Counted from the stretch's first letter, positions 9,673 through 19,484 are shown. The stretch: 37,490 nt of DNA from a candidate division WWE3 bacterium RIFCSPHIGHO2_01_FULL_42_13 (GCA_001772625.1 MEVA01000016.1:1-37490); one strand, 5' to 3'. Notes: generated by a model from the letters alone, not told the origin. Translations and numbers: made by a program.

Positions 9673-10758
9673 TTACAACAGAGCTACCAATAATCCCAAA
9701 AAGGCAAATAAAGCTCCCACCAGCCAGAATCGCAGAGTCACCTTGGTTTCATGCCAGCCTAAAAGTTCAAAATGGTGGTGTACAGGTGCCATTCTGAATA
9801 ATCTCTTTTTCGTCAGGGCATACGAAAGCTGTTGTAACGGGCTGGAAATACCATCTAACAAGAAAACTATGGCGACAAGCAAAACCGCCACCTCTCTATG
9901 CATAACTACACCTAAAACGGCAATTGTTGCCCCCAACACGTGTGAGCCCACGTTGCCCATAAAAATTCGCGCGGGGTTCACGTTAAAATATAAAAATGGC
10001 AACAAGGCGCCTACAAAGGTCGCGCTAAAGAGTGCAAGTTCATTGTAATTTAGTTCGCTAGCCATAACCCACAGGGCAATGAAGGCTATTAATCCCAACC
10101 CGCCTGCCAACCCATCCAAACCATCGGTAAAGGCAACGGAATTCAAAACCACTATAAACATGAGGAAAATTACCACGGGATATAACCACCCGATGTGAAC
10201 ATCGCCCAACAATGGAAACCAAATATAATCCCATCCCAATTTAAAATAAGTCCAGTATGAAACAAAACCGCCGATTAGAGACTGAATTAAAATCTTCTGG
10301 TAAGTTTTCATGCCTGACTCGTCAGAACTTCCAACTATTCGCCAAAATTCTTTAAATCCCCTCCAGGGTGTAAGCAGTGCTTGAATCATAAATCTTAAAG
10401 GCGCTATCAAAAAAATCTTTCCCAACCATACATTTCTAAAATAAAATCTAAAACCGGTTGTTTTATATATTTTTCCGAAATCTTCCATGATTCCAAAAAA
10501 CCCGGCCATACATGCCACAAGGACGGGGAAAAGTGTTTGGGTTCTGGAACGGTTAAAAAGAAGTGTGATCACAGAGACGATTAGGATAAAAACCAGGCCA
10601 CCCATTGTTGGGGTTCCGAGCTTTTTCAAATGGGATTTCGGTCCATTACCGCGGACTTCCTCACCCATGTGATATTTATAAACGAAATTAATCCAAAGCG
10701 GATAAAGTAAACCTGTTAAAACTACTGCTAAAAGTAAATAAAGGAGCTGCGCGTGCAT
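9673..10758 (-). CDS. mraY: Phospho-N-acetylmuramoyl-pentapeptide-transferase (MraY)
   Basis: KKLGTPTMGG, NSVAFTDGLDGLAGG, MAPVHHHFELLGWHETKVTLRFW; deviations at the DD and MGD motifs are described in findings. Confidence 0.92.
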   Translation of the reverse strand: MHAQLLYLLLAVVLTGLLYPLWINFVYKYHMGEEVRGNGPKSHLKKLGTPTMGGLVFILIVSVITLLFNRSRTQTLFPVLVACMAGFFGIMEDFGKIYKTTGFRFYFRNVWLGKIFLIAPLRFMIQALLTPWRGFKEFWRIVGSSDESGMKTYQKILIQSLIGGFVSYWTYFKLGWDYIWFPLLGDVHIGWLYPVVIFLMFIVVLNSVAFTDGLDGLAGGLGLIAFIALWVMASELNYNELALFSATFVGALLPFLYFNVNPARIFMGNVGSHVLGATIAVLGVVMHREVAVLLVAIVFLLDGISSPLQQLSYALTKKRLFRMAPVHHHFELLGWHETKVTLRFWLVGALFAFLGLLVALL

Positions 10759-10777
10759 ACTAAGTTTTAGTATATCA

Positions 10778-12106
10778 CTATTCTACGGCTGAAATGTTGG
10801 CCCCAAGGCTTGCGAGCTTGGATATAAAGTCTTCGTAACCGCGGGTTACATTTTCGAACCCTACAATCTCACTTTTACCCTCGGCGGCAAGGGCGGCTAT
10901 AACTAAAGTCGCACCGGCACGCAAATCAGGCACATAAAGTTTTGTGCCGTGCAAAGGAGTCTTTCCGGTTATTTTAGCTACGCTTTTTGGTTCCCCAAGT
11001 TTTTCGAGATCATATGTATCGTCATTAACTTGTACTTCCAAACCTGATTCTTGAGGCGTGGTTAAATTTATTTTCGCACCCATTCTATTTAGATCCACTG
11101 TGTAGCCAAATCGATCCCAGTAAATTGTGTCGTGGACAGTGCTTTCCCCGGAAACTTGCGTGAGAAGCAGCGTGATTAGGGGTTGCCAGTCGGTCATGAA
11201 ACCTGGGGCTGGCGCTGTTGTTATATCAACCGGTAGCAAATCCTCTCCAGATCTCCAAATTCTCATTTCATCGTCATTAATTTCAAACTTAGCCTCCATT
11301 TTGGTTAAAACGTTCACAAACGAAAGTAAATGCGCGCGGTTAACACCTTTTATTGTCATGTTTCCGTTTGTAACAAGCGCAGCAACAGCGTAAGTTACAA
11401 CCTCATTCCTATCCGGCTGAACTGTAAAAGAAGCGCCGTTAAATTGCTTGCTGCCTGTAACTTTTATTCTTGTTGATTCCAATCTTTCTACTTTGCCGCC
11501 AAGAAGGTTTATAAACTCTATTAAATCATCAACTTCTGGTTCTTGAGCAGCGTTGTTTATTATTGTCTCTCCGTTTGCAAAGGCGGAAAAAAGAATAGCC
11601 ATATCTGTTCCCATGTGTGTATTTCTCTGGAAATTAATATTGCTTCCAGACAAGGTCTGAGCGTCCAGGTAAATGAACTTTTCATCGTTTTTAACACTTA
11701 TGCCAAGCGCTTCCCACACACCAACCCACCTGTTAATAGGCCGCGGGCCAATTTTGCAACCGCCTGGAAACGGGACCACAGCCTTGCCAAATCTAAAAAC
11801 TAATGGCGCGGCGTATAAAGGGGCTGTTCTATTTTTGCTACCAAGTTCATACGGGATTTCAAAAGTGTTGACGCCCGACCCATTTATCAAAAGCTTATTT
11901 GTACCTAACCATTCAACCTTTCCTCCCAAAAGCTTTACAATTTCAAGGTCTGCGTCCAAGTTTTCTATTCTGGGAACATTATCAAAAACAACATCTTCGT
12001 TGCATAAAAGTGCAGCTGGGATTAATTTCAAAATAGAATTTTTCGAGCCGGAAGTTCTTACAGTTCCTACAAGAGGGTTGCCACCTTCAACTAAAACGTT
12101 TGACAT
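10778..12106 (-). CDS. murA: UDP-N-acetylglucosamine 1-carboxyvinyltransferase
   Basis: EPSP synthase-like fold motifs: TSGSKNSILKLIPAALL, catalytic-loop PGGCKIGPRP (Cys retained), GFMTDWQPLIT, DLRAGATLVIAAL. Confidence 0.94.
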   Translation of the reverse strand: MSNVLVEGGNPLVGTVRTSGSKNSILKLIPAALLCNEDVVFDNVPRIENLDADLEIVKLLGGKVEWLGTNKLLINGSGVNTFEIPYELGSKNRTAPLYAAPLVFRFGKAVVPFPGGCKIGPRPINRWVGVWEALGISVKNDEKFIYLDAQTLSGSNINFQRNTHMGTDMAILFSAFANGETIINNAAQEPEVDDLIEFINLLGGKVERLESTRIKVTGSKQFNGASFTVQPDRNEVVTYAVAALVTNGNMTIKGVNRAHLLSFVNVLTKMEAKFEINDDEMRIWRSGEDLLPVDITTAPAPGFMTDWQPLITLLLTQVSGESTVHDTIYWDRFGYTVDLNRMGAKINLTTPQESGLEVQVNDDTYDLEKLGEPKSVAKITGKTPLHGTKLYVPDLRAGATLVIAALAAEGKSEIVGFENVTRGYEDFISKLASLGANISAVE

Positions 12107-12109
12107 AAA

Positions 12110-12334
12110 CTAACTTAGAAAAACAATTACAAGAGAATTAATTACAAAAATTACTCCAAAAGTCACGGTTAAACCAAAAATTAACTTTTCAACACCTCTG
12201 CGTGTCCTGTAAAATCCACCAACATTACTAAAAGCGCTTGAAAGGCCAATGCCTTTGGACTGAATCAACACAAAAAGGGTTAGAAGGGCGGCGAGGAGTA
12301 TTTGTAGTAATTTACTTAGGTTCAAAAAGTTCAT
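12110..12334 (-). CDS. secG: Preprotein translocase subunit SecG
   Basis: 74 aa, two TM segments, LLTLFVLIQSKGIGLSSAFSNVGGFYRTRRGVEKLIFGLT. Confidence 0.85.
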   Translation of the reverse strand: MNFLNLSKLLQILLAALLTLFVLIQSKGIGLSSAFSNVGGFYRTRRGVEKLIFGLTVTFGVIFVINSLVIVFLS

Positions 12335-12336
12335 GC

Positions 12337-12747
12337 TTATCTTTTTTCACACAACCACTCAAAGAAGTGGTAAACAAAACTTAAAACAAACGCTGAAGCT
12401 GCGGCGGACTCAACCACCGAAAGCAGCCTTGATGGTAACACAAAGCCGAAAATTCTCAACTCGGGAAGCGTTGTTTCCACAATACTCAAATCCGTAATAA
12501 AGATCGTCAGAATATACAGAACAGTAAGTGTGAGTAGGAAGTTTAAAAGTATAAAACCTAAGCCCATGTGTGGAAGAGACAGGATTCTAAGAATCGGGAT
12601 TATGAACAGATTTAAGAGAACTAAAGCAACAAGAAGTAGGATCATGTTTTGTTCGGGATTCGCACCAAAGTCAATTCCACTAACAAGTCTTTGAGCTATT
12701 TGAATAGAGGCGTACGAAATAAGAACTGAGCGTAAGATTAATCTCAT
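12337..12747 (-). CDS. Small multi-TM protein, phage-holin-family (4-TM holin superfamily IV-like)
   Basis: 136 aa, about 4 hydrophobic helices, NLFIIPILRILSLPHMGLGFILLNFLLTLTVLYI resembles PF04020-type proteins. Confidence 0.6.
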   Translation of the reverse strand: MRLILRSVLISYASIQIAQRLVSGIDFGANPEQNMILLLVALVLLNLFIIPILRILSLPHMGLGFILLNFLLTLTVLYILTIFITDLSIVETTLPELRIFGFVLPSRLLSVVESAAASAFVLSFVYHFFEWLCEKR

Positions 12748-12754
12748 GCATTAA

Positions 12755-14104
12755 TTATAACCCGCTACCTATCTTTCTCAACCTAAGCTGCATATGGTAT
12801 TTTTTGGCAAACCTGTGCGCCTCATCCCTTAGTCTCTGCAAAAGCTTTAAACCTGCATTATCTTTTGACAGTGAAACTTCCGATAACCCGGACAAAACTA
12901 TAGTCTCAAGCCTTTTTGCCAGTCCGATAATGGGAATTGAGAGTCCAAGTTTCTGCAAAACCTCAACCGCTGCTGAAACCTGCCCCTTTCCACCATCTAT
13001 CACAATTAAATCTGGCGTTCCCCACTTCTTCATATTTTTACTTTCAAGCTTCTCCCGCGCAAACCTTCGCCTTAAGACTTCTCGGATCATTTCAAAATCA
13101 TCTGGTGTTTCCTTAAACTTAATTCTAAATTTTCGGTATTCACTTTTATCAATACGCCCATCGGTTGCCACAACCATAGAACCCGTCGCGTCTTTTCCAA
13201 ACAGATTTGAAATATCGTAACATTCAATCCTTGACGGGAGTCTTTTTAATTCAGGAATATTTGCAACCAACTCATCTAACGCTTGTGAAACTAAATCTTC
13301 AATTAAATAAGGGTTATCCATGTACTCTTCCGGATCTCTAAAGTTGCGGGTTATATAGTTTATTTTTGAAAGAAGATCCCGCTTTTGAGCCGCCTCCTCA
13401 TATTTCATCTCTTTAGAAAGTTTTCTCATTTCTTTTTCCAGCGAACCTAGAAGTCTTGGACTTTCACCTTCTAAAAGTCTTTGGAGTTGTTTTATTTGAG
13501 CCTTATATTCATCAACGGAAACAGCATTGGTACAAGGCGCAGGACAAAGACCAACATGTCCATAAAAACACGGCGAGCCAAGACCCTGGTACCTTTGAAA
13601 CTTGGAGGTAGAACAGTCTCTAAACGGAAACATTCGACGAAGAGTCCGTAGCAAATACTTTGCAACGGTTCCGTGAGCGTACGGGCCGTAGATTTTATCA
13701 TTAGGTTTTAGTTCAGTTGCACGCGCTGTAATCACTACTGGAAGTTTTACCGGTTTTCCATTAATCTTTACTTCCTCGTTTCGAATAACAATATGAAGCG
13801 AAGATTTGTCATCTTTTAAAGCGACGTTATATTTCGGATTGTGTTTTTTAATAAGAGAAGCTTCAAGAATTAATGCTTCAAGTTCCGTTTCAACTTCGAT
13901 AGTATCCAGATCCACAATTTGTCTAACAAGAGCTGCAGTTTTTGAACTTGTGTCAATTGCTATAACAAAATAGGATTTAACCCTGTCATACAATCTTATC
14001 GCTTTACCAACATAAATAACCTTCCCACTTTCATTTTTGAACATATAAATGCCTGGGCGTTTGGGGAGATTATTTACTTTTTGTAGAAGTTTGTTTGGAG
14101 ACAC
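12755..14104 (-). CDS. uvrC: Excinuclease ABC subunit C, lacking C-terminal HhH domains
   Basis: GIY-YIG PGIYMFKNESGKVIYVGKA, Cys-rich CFYGHVGLCPAPC, IECYDISNLFGKDATGSMVV, LIVIDGGKGQVSAAVEVL, ends shortly after RDEAHRFAKKYH. Confidence 0.95.
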   Translation of the reverse strand: MSPNKLLQKVNNLPKRPGIYMFKNESGKVIYVGKAIRLYDRVKSYFVIAIDTSSKTAALVRQIVDLDTIEVETELEALILEASLIKKHNPKYNVALKDDKSSLHIVIRNEEVKINGKPVKLPVVITARATELKPNDKIYGPYAHGTVAKYLLRTLRRMFPFRDCSTSKFQRYQGLGSPCFYGHVGLCPAPCTNAVSVDEYKAQIKQLQRLLEGESPRLLGSLEKEMRKLSKEMKYEEAAQKRDLLSKINYITRNFRDPEEYMDNPYLIEDLVSQALDELVANIPELKRLPSRIECYDISNLFGKDATGSMVVATDGRIDKSEYRKFRIKFKETPDDFEMIREVLRRRFAREKLESKNMKKWGTPDLIVIDGGKGQVSAAVEVLQKLGLSIPIIGLAKRLETIVLSGLSEVSLSKDNAGLKLLQRLRDEAHRFAKKYHMQLRLRKIGSGL

Positions 14105-14137
14105 AAAGGGATTTTATAGCTTAATTAGGGAATAGAC

Positions 14138-14180
14138 AAAAAACAAGGCTTAGGAAAAGCGGTGATGCTCCTAAGCCTTG
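14138..14180 (-). terminator. Intrinsic terminator downstream of the 104-aa ORF
   Basis: Perfect 12-bp stem CAAGGCTTAGGA/TCCTAAGCCTTG (14144-14155/14169-14180) followed on the minus strand by TTTTTT. Confidence 0.88.
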
Positions 14181-14204
14181 TAAGATAGCTACGTTAGTAC
14201 TTAC

Positions 14205-14519
14205 TTAACGGTAGCTTGGGTGCCGACGCCAATTGGCGCGCTGGGTCGGCGTAGCGTTGCGCAGGTATACCTTCGGCCGGTGAGTAGGGCTACCGCGGCC
14301 GCTGCGCACGAATGGGCGCTTGTTCCGGGGGTCACGCTTGCTCCACACCTGCTGCACGGGCTCTGATTTCTTGCCCAGCAGGACCGGTACCAAGTTGCCT
14401 GTAGTCGCGATATTGCGACGGACCGGCGAAAAGGTAGGGCGGCGCCCTGCGAACAGCATAGCAGCGCCACCAAGGAAAGCAAAAGCTACCAAAAAGACTA
14501 AAATCAACGTCGGGTTCAC
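14205..14519 (-). CDS. Hypothetical 104-aa protein: N-terminal TM plus long Arg/Lys-rich tail
   Basis: GTG start preceded by AGGAGG at 5-nt spacing, consensus promoter upstream, intrinsic terminator downstream; MNPTLILVFLVAFAFLGGAAMLFAGRRPTFSPVRRN...ATPTQRANWRRHPSYR. Confidence 0.72.
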   Translation of the reverse strand: MNPTLILVFLVAFAFLGGAAMLFAGRRPTFSPVRRNIATTGNLVPVLLGKKSEPVQQVWSKRDPRNKRPFVRSGRGSPTHRPKVYLRNATPTQRANWRRHPSYR

Positions 14520-14554
14520 CTAAGCCTCCTGAGCTTTTGAAAGGAATTTCTGTA

Positions 14555-14583
14555 ATTATACCCTATAATAGCTTTACGTGCAA
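14555..14583 (-). promoter_or_regulatory. Strong sigma70-like promoter for the 104-aa ORF
   Basis: Minus strand TTGCAC - 17 bp - TATAAT. Confidence 0.72.
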
Positions 14584-14631
14584 CCTATAGGTCCATAGCC
14601 ACCTCTTACCGCATCTTGTATTATTAGTGCA

Positions 14632-16530
14632 ATGCCTAGAATACTAAAGTCGTTAACCTTAGCCACTTTTCTGATTATTACCTCTCTTTTGCTACCCCCC
14701 GCTTTGGCAGACGAGCTATTCGACACAGAATTCAATGTCGTCTACAACATCGCCCCAACCGGTGAAGCTAGCATTGTTCAAAACATAAAAATTACCAACA
14801 AACAGGATGACGTGGTTGCGACAAATTATTCGCTAACCATAAAAGACATGAACATTTACGATGCGGCAGGAACTGATGATGAAGGTGAACTAAAACTTGA
14901 AACATCAAAAGACGTAAACACAACTACACTTAAAACAGAATTCAATGAACAAGTAATTGGAGCCGACAGAAGTTACGAATGGCAACTTAAATACAAGTCT
15001 GGAGATATTGCCACTAAAGTTGGCGAAGTTTGGAACGTACATATACCACAAGTTGAGGTTTTGGATTTAACTAAGGATTACAACGTAACGCTAGTGGTTC
15101 CAAAGGAATTTGGACCGGAAATTTTTATTTCGCCCCTACCAACAAAAGCAACTGATGAAGGTGCCTCAATAACCTATTTTTTTGATAAAAAAACCCTGGC
15201 CGAAAAAGGAATAACCGCGTCTTTCGGAAATTTTCAGACTCTAAACTTTCAACTCAAATATAACCTGTCCAACGAATCGGCTTTTACTTCATACCAGGAA
15301 ATTGCTCTGCCACCGGATATTACTAATACACAGCAAGTTTTGTATAAATCATTGGAACCTAAACCCTACAGTTTTCATACAGATGATGACGGAAACCTAA
15401 TTGCGACATATAAACTTGGCGGGCATGATGAGGTAGAGGTTATCCTCACCGGCTCTGCAAGAATTGCTGGCAAACAGATAAATCCGTTTTTTGGGGGAAG
15501 TTTGAGCGAAATACCGGGGGAGTTGAAGCGCAAGTACACCGGCGCGGAGAAATATTGGGAAGTAGACGCACCTATGATAAAGGATCTTGCCAGTTCACTT
15601 AAAGATACAGGATTAACGACATCTCAAAACGCACAAAGGGTTTACGAATATGTAACTCAAAATCTCAAATACGATTTTGATATTGTAAATAAGTCTTTTG
15701 TCGATAGAAACGGCGCGTTAAACGCATTAACAAACCCCGGTCCATGGGCGTGCATGGAATTTACCGACTCATTTATTGCAATTACGCGTGCAATGGGGAT
15801 TCCCGCCCGGGAATTAAATGGTTATGCTTTTGCCCAGGAAAGTAACCTCACTCCCCTATCAATAAATTTAAAAGGCGGGGACTTACTTCACTCGTGGGCG
15901 GAATTTTATGATCCTAATTTTGGTTGGGTGCAGGTTGATCCAACATGGGGAAATACTTCGGGGATTGATTACTTTACAAAACTAGACACAAACCACTTCG
16001 TATTTAGCATAAAGGGCACAAGTTCTGAATACCCGTTTCCTGCGGGCGCGTATAAAGTAACAGGAAACGAAAAGCAGGTTGAAGTGGATTTTGCCCAAAA
16101 CCCAGAAGAAATAAACTTTAATGAGAATATAAAAGTTTACGAAGAAGCAAATCCAAGCCTTATACTAAAACTGCTTAGCCGCTTTAGGGAATTAAAAACG
16201 TACACCATCTACAATCAGGATGGAATAAAACTTTACAACCTCAACCGAAAAAGACAAATCTTGCAACCCTTCTCTACTGCAACCGTTCAGCTTCCAAAAG
16301 ACTCTAACGAATTGTATTTTGAAGATTTTACCGGAAAAGGAAAGGTTTTAAGTTTCGCGGTTTCGCAAGGCGAGCCGCCAGAAACGCCTAAACCAGTTTT
16401 TTCTCTTTTTGGAGTTGCTGCCTTAGCACTTCTGCTGTGTACGATGATTTATTGGCTGGCAATTCATCCCGAGGCCCTGAAAAAAGTATCTCGCCGCCTG
16501 CCTCACCGCCCTCAGGCCCAAGGTCAATAA
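14632..16530 (+). CDS. Secreted/membrane-anchored transglutaminase-like (Transglut_core) protein
   Basis: Signal peptide; Cys in GPWACMEFTDSFIAITRAMGIPARELNGYAF, His in LLHSWAEFYDPNFGWVQVDPTWG; C-terminal TM and basic tail. Confidence 0.87.
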   Translation: MPRILKSLTLATFLIITSLLLPPALADELFDTEFNVVYNIAPTGEASIVQNIKITNKQDDVVATNYSLTIKDMNIYDAAGTDDEGELKLETSKDVNTTTLKTEFNEQVIGADRSYEWQLKYKSGDIATKVGEVWNVHIPQVEVLDLTKDYNVTLVVPKEFGPEIFISPLPTKATDEGASITYFFDKKTLAEKGITASFGNFQTLNFQLKYNLSNESAFTSYQEIALPPDITNTQQVLYKSLEPKPYSFHTDDDGNLIATYKLGGHDEVEVILTGSARIAGKQINPFFGGSLSEIPGELKRKYTGAEKYWEVDAPMIKDLASSLKDTGLTTSQNAQRVYEYVTQNLKYDFDIVNKSFVDRNGALNALTNPGPWACMEFTDSFIAITRAMGIPARELNGYAFAQESNLTPLSINLKGGDLLHSWAEFYDPNFGWVQVDPTWGNTSGIDYFTKLDTNHFVFSIKGTSSEYPFPAGAYKVTGNEKQVEVDFAQNPEEINFNENIKVYEEANPSLILKLLSRFRELKTYTIYNQDGIKLYNLNRKRQILQPFSTATVQLPKDSNELYFEDFTGKGKVLSFAVSQGEPPETPKPVFSLFGVAALALLLCTMIYWLAIHPEALKKVSRRLPHRPQAQGQ

Positions 16531-19375
16531 CCCAATCACAGTTTGCTATCACATCAATGTTATGTTCTATTACCAAAACAGTGTTTCCACGGGAAGTAAG
16601 ACGTTTAATTATCGTAATAAGTCTTTCTAAATCAGCAAAATGAAGTCCAGTTGTAGGTTCGTCCAAAATATATAAGGTTCTACCTTTCATTTTCTTTGAA
16701 AGTTCGGTTGCAAGTTTTACTCTTTGAGCCTCACCACCAGAAAGTGTTGGCGCAGGTTGTCCAAGCTGAATGTAACCTAAACCTACATCATTTAAAGTTT
16801 TTATTTTTCTACGGATGGCCGGAACATTTTCAAAAAACTGTAAGCCCTCTTCAACAGTCATGTCTAAAACTTCGCTAATGTTTTTATCCTTGTAGGTTAC
16901 CTCCAAAGTTTCGCGGTTGTATCTTTTACCTCTACAAACTTCGCAGTTAACATAAACATCTGGCATAAACTGCATTTCAATTTTAATTTGGCCCTCGCCA
17001 TCGCACGCTTCACAACGCCCACCCTTAACATTAAAGCTAAACCTTCCGGGGCTGTAACCGCGGATTCTTGCCGCTTCAGTTTTAGCAAAAAGGGTGCGGA
17101 TATAATCAAAGGTTTTGGTGTAAGTGGCGGGGTTGGATTTAGGTGTTCTGCCAATTGGGGATTGATCTATTGCAATTACCTTATCGACATGTTCGGTGCC
17201 TTCTATTGATTTGAAAGGTTCGGCTCTTTCATAAATCTTTAAACCAAAATCTTGTCTTAAAGCCGTATATAAAGTATCCATAACTAAAGACGACTTTCCC
17301 GAACCCGAAACTCCGGTAACACAAACGAATTTTCCAAGCGGCACTTCAAAATTAATATTCTTTAAATTTCTTCCGGTTGCGCCTTTTAGTTTCAAAAACT
17401 CGCCGTTATAAACTCTTTTTTCTTCGTCCTCATCAATAGCTTCAATGTGCTTCATAACTTGCTTGCCAACTTTCTTCTTTCCGGATAAGTACTGGCCGGT
17501 TAGAGAGTTTTTATCTTTCATTATTTCTGCAGGCGTGCCCTGAGCCACAACTTTTCCTCCGTGTGCACCAGCTCCAGGCCCAAAATCCACAATATGATCG
17601 CTTTCCATCATAGTCTCGGTATCGTGCTCAACTACCAAAACCGTATTTCCCAGATCTCTTAAGTTTTTCAAGGTTTTAATCAAACGTCCCTGATCCTTTT
17701 GATGAAGCCCAATTGAAGGTTCGTCCAAAACATACAAAACTCCGGATAACCCCGAGCCAATTTGCGAGGCGAGTCTAATTCTTTGAGCCTCACCACCAGA
17801 TAAATCTCCAGCAGCTCTACTTAAAGTTAAGTAACTTAATCCCACGTCAACCAAAAACTTAATCCTATACATAATTTCTTTCATAATTGGCGTTGCAATG
17901 GTTTGTTCACGTTCCGAGCTTTTTTCATGAAGTTCCCCGCACCACTTAGCTAAAATATCCACGGACATTTCAGCAATCTCAAATATACTTTTTCCATCTA
18001 TAACCACACCCATCGCCGTGTCATTCAAACGTGAACCTAAACACTTGGGACACGGTTCCTTAACCATATACTTTTCAATTTCACGTCTTATAAAATCGGA
18101 ATTGGTCTCTTTATGTCTGCGGATTAAATTTGGGACAATTCCTTCAAAACGCGCGTGGAAAACATTTCTTTGTCCATCCTTAACATACTCAACTTTAAAC
18201 CTTTCATCGGTTGGGGTTCCGTAAAAAAGAATTCTGCGTGAAGCTTTATCAAGTTCGCCAATTGGAGTTTTTAAAGAAAAGCCGTAGGTCTTAGAAACAG
18301 CTTCCACAACCCTTGCCGTCCATGAGTACGAGTCAAAAAGGCTTGACCACGGGAAAACCCCGCCCTCTTTAATACTTAGCCGCGGATTTACTACCAAGTC
18401 TTCCTCGATGTTTAGCTGCGTCCCCAAACCATCACAAACTAAACAGGCTCCGTGAGGCGAGTTAAACGAAAACATTCTAGGTTCCAAGTCCGGTAAAGAA
18501 ATTCCACAGTGCGGACAAGCAAAATTTTCCGAAAACATCTGGTCTTCAAACTTTTTGGGTTTGGAATCTGCGGTAAAATCAAAATCTTTATCTTTAACAA
18601 TTGTTAAAACAACATAACCACTACTAAGTTTTAACGCAGTTTCTACAGTTTGATGAAGCAAACTGTGCAAAGCTTTTTCCTCCCCTGCCTCCTTAAGTTT
18701 TTTGTGGGTTACTATTTGACGGGAAAGAATAGCTTCAATTGTATGTTTGTTGGTTTTTATAAGCTCCAGGTGATCACTTAAGTCGTAGATTTGACCGTCA
18801 ATACGGGCTCTAACGATACTCTGCTTTTGAAGGTTTTCAAAAAGCGCAGAATACTCTCCCTTTCGATCTCTAATCACCGGAGACAAAATCATTAAGCGAA
18901 CTCCCCGCGCTGTTTTAAACTCCGGCTGCTCATGAATAGTTTTTAAAATATTATCAACAATTTGTTGTGAACTTTGTCTGCTAATCTCACGCCCACACTG
19001 CGGACAATGAGGGTGACCAATTCGCGCGTATAAAAGTCGCAAGAAATCGTAAACTTCGGTAACAGTTCCAACGGTTGAGCGTGGATTATTGGAAGTAGTT
19101 TTTTGATCAATAGCAATTGCGGGGGAAAGTCCTTCAATACTATCAACATCAGGCTTGTCCATTACTCCTAAAAACTGCCGCGCGTAAGCGGAAAGGCTTT
19201 CAACATATCTGCGCTGGCCTTCGGCATAAATTGTATCCATCGCAAGAGACGATTTTCCCGAACCGGAAACGCCAGTAAATACCACGAACTTATTTTTGGG
19301 AATTTTCAAATCAATGTTCTTTAAGTTGTGCTGACGGGCACCACGGACTGTAATTGTATCTTGAGGGTTTGGCAT
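16388..19375 (-). CDS. uvrA: Excinuclease ABC subunit A
   Basis: Two ABC modules ([52 protein letters not shown]), zinc fingers [16 protein letters not shown] and [16 protein letters not shown]. Confidence 0.98.
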   Translation of the reverse strand: MPNPQDTITVRGARQHNLKNIDLKIPKNKFVVFTGVSGSGKSSLAMDTIYAEGQRRYVESLSAYARQFLGVMDKPDVDSIEGLSPAIAIDQKTTSNNPRSTVGTVTEVYDFLRLLYARIGHPHCPQCGREISRQSSQQIVDNILKTIHEQPEFKTARGVRLMILSPVIRDRKGEYSALFENLQKQSIVRARIDGQIYDLSDHLELIKTNKHTIEAILSRQIVTHKKLKEAGEEKALHSLLHQTVETALKLSSGYVVLTIVKDKDFDFTADSKPKKFEDQMFSENFACPHCGISLPDLEPRMFSFNSPHGACLVCDGLGTQLNIEEDLVVNPRLSIKEGGVFPWSSLFDSYSWTARVVEAVSKTYGFSLKTPIGELDKASRRILFYGTPTDERFKVEYVKDGQRNVFHARFEGIVPNLIRRHKETNSDFIRREIEKYMVKEPCPKCLGSRLNDTAMGVVIDGKSIFEIAEMSVDILAKWCGELHEKSSEREQTIATPIMKEIMYRIKFLVDVGLSYLTLSRAAGDLSGGEAQRIRLASQIGSGLSGVLYVLDEPSIGLHQKDQGRLIKTLKNLRDLGNTVLVVEHDTETMMESDHIVDFGPGAGAHGGKVVAQGTPAEIMKDKNSLTGQYLSGKKKVGKQVMKHIEAIDEDEEKRVYNGEFLKLKGATGRNLKNINFEVPLGKFVCVTGVSGSGKSSLVMDTLYTALRQDFGLKIYERAEPFKSIEGTEHVDKVIAIDQSPIGRTPKSNPATYTKTFDYIRTLFAKTEAARIRGYSPGRFSFNVKGGRCEACDGEGQIKIEMQFMPDVYVNCEVCRGKRYNRETLEVTYKDKNISEVLDMTVEEGLQFFENVPAIRRKIKTLNDVGLGYIQLGQPAPTLSGGEAQRVKLATELSKKMKGRTLYILDEPTTGLHFADLERLITIIKRLTSRGNTVLVIEHNIDVIANCDWVIDLGPEGGEAGGEILFSGPRDELPANKSSYTAEVLRQQLQKEKKLV

Positions 19376-19384
19376 GACCTATTT

Positions 19385-19413
19385 ATATTACGGTAAAGTT
19401 TCGGGTTTGTGAA
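19385..19413 (-). promoter_or_regulatory. uvrA promoter with candidate LexA operator in the spacer
   Basis: Minus strand TTCACA (19408-19413) - 17 bp - TAATAT (19385-19390); spacer contains CGAAACTTTACCG (19391-19403). Confidence 0.6.
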
Positions 19414-19435
19414 TAGGAAATTGAAAGTGTATACT
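19407..19435 (+). promoter_or_regulatory. Candidate promoter for the FBP aldolase/phosphatase gene
   Basis: TTGTGA - 17 bp - TATACT; a GCGG-AAAA-CCGC mini-hairpin (19459-19470) precedes the SD. Confidence 0.5.
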
Positions 19436-19484
19436 CGTCTTTATCCTATAAGCTATGTGCGGAAAACCGCAGAAGGAGAGACCA

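Noticed and set aside
10120-10135. Other CGGTAAA occurrences (about 10120, 25925, 32387) as further LexA sites
   Set aside because: They lie inside coding sequences and lack the paired CGAA half-site.
12337-12747. Possible prophage signal from the holin-family protein
   Set aside because: No other phage genes nearby; this family of small membrane proteins is common in bacterial chromosomes.
14227-14238. Perfect 12-bp palindrome CGCCAATTGGCG
   Set aside because: Inside the coding sequence of the 104-aa ORF in GC-rich DNA; no second copy seen, so chance is adequate.
14201-14482. 93-aa minus-strand ORF overlapping the 104-aa ORF
   Set aside because: No SD at its start; the 104-aa frame has AGGAGG at correct spacing and a coherent TM plus basic-tail structure.
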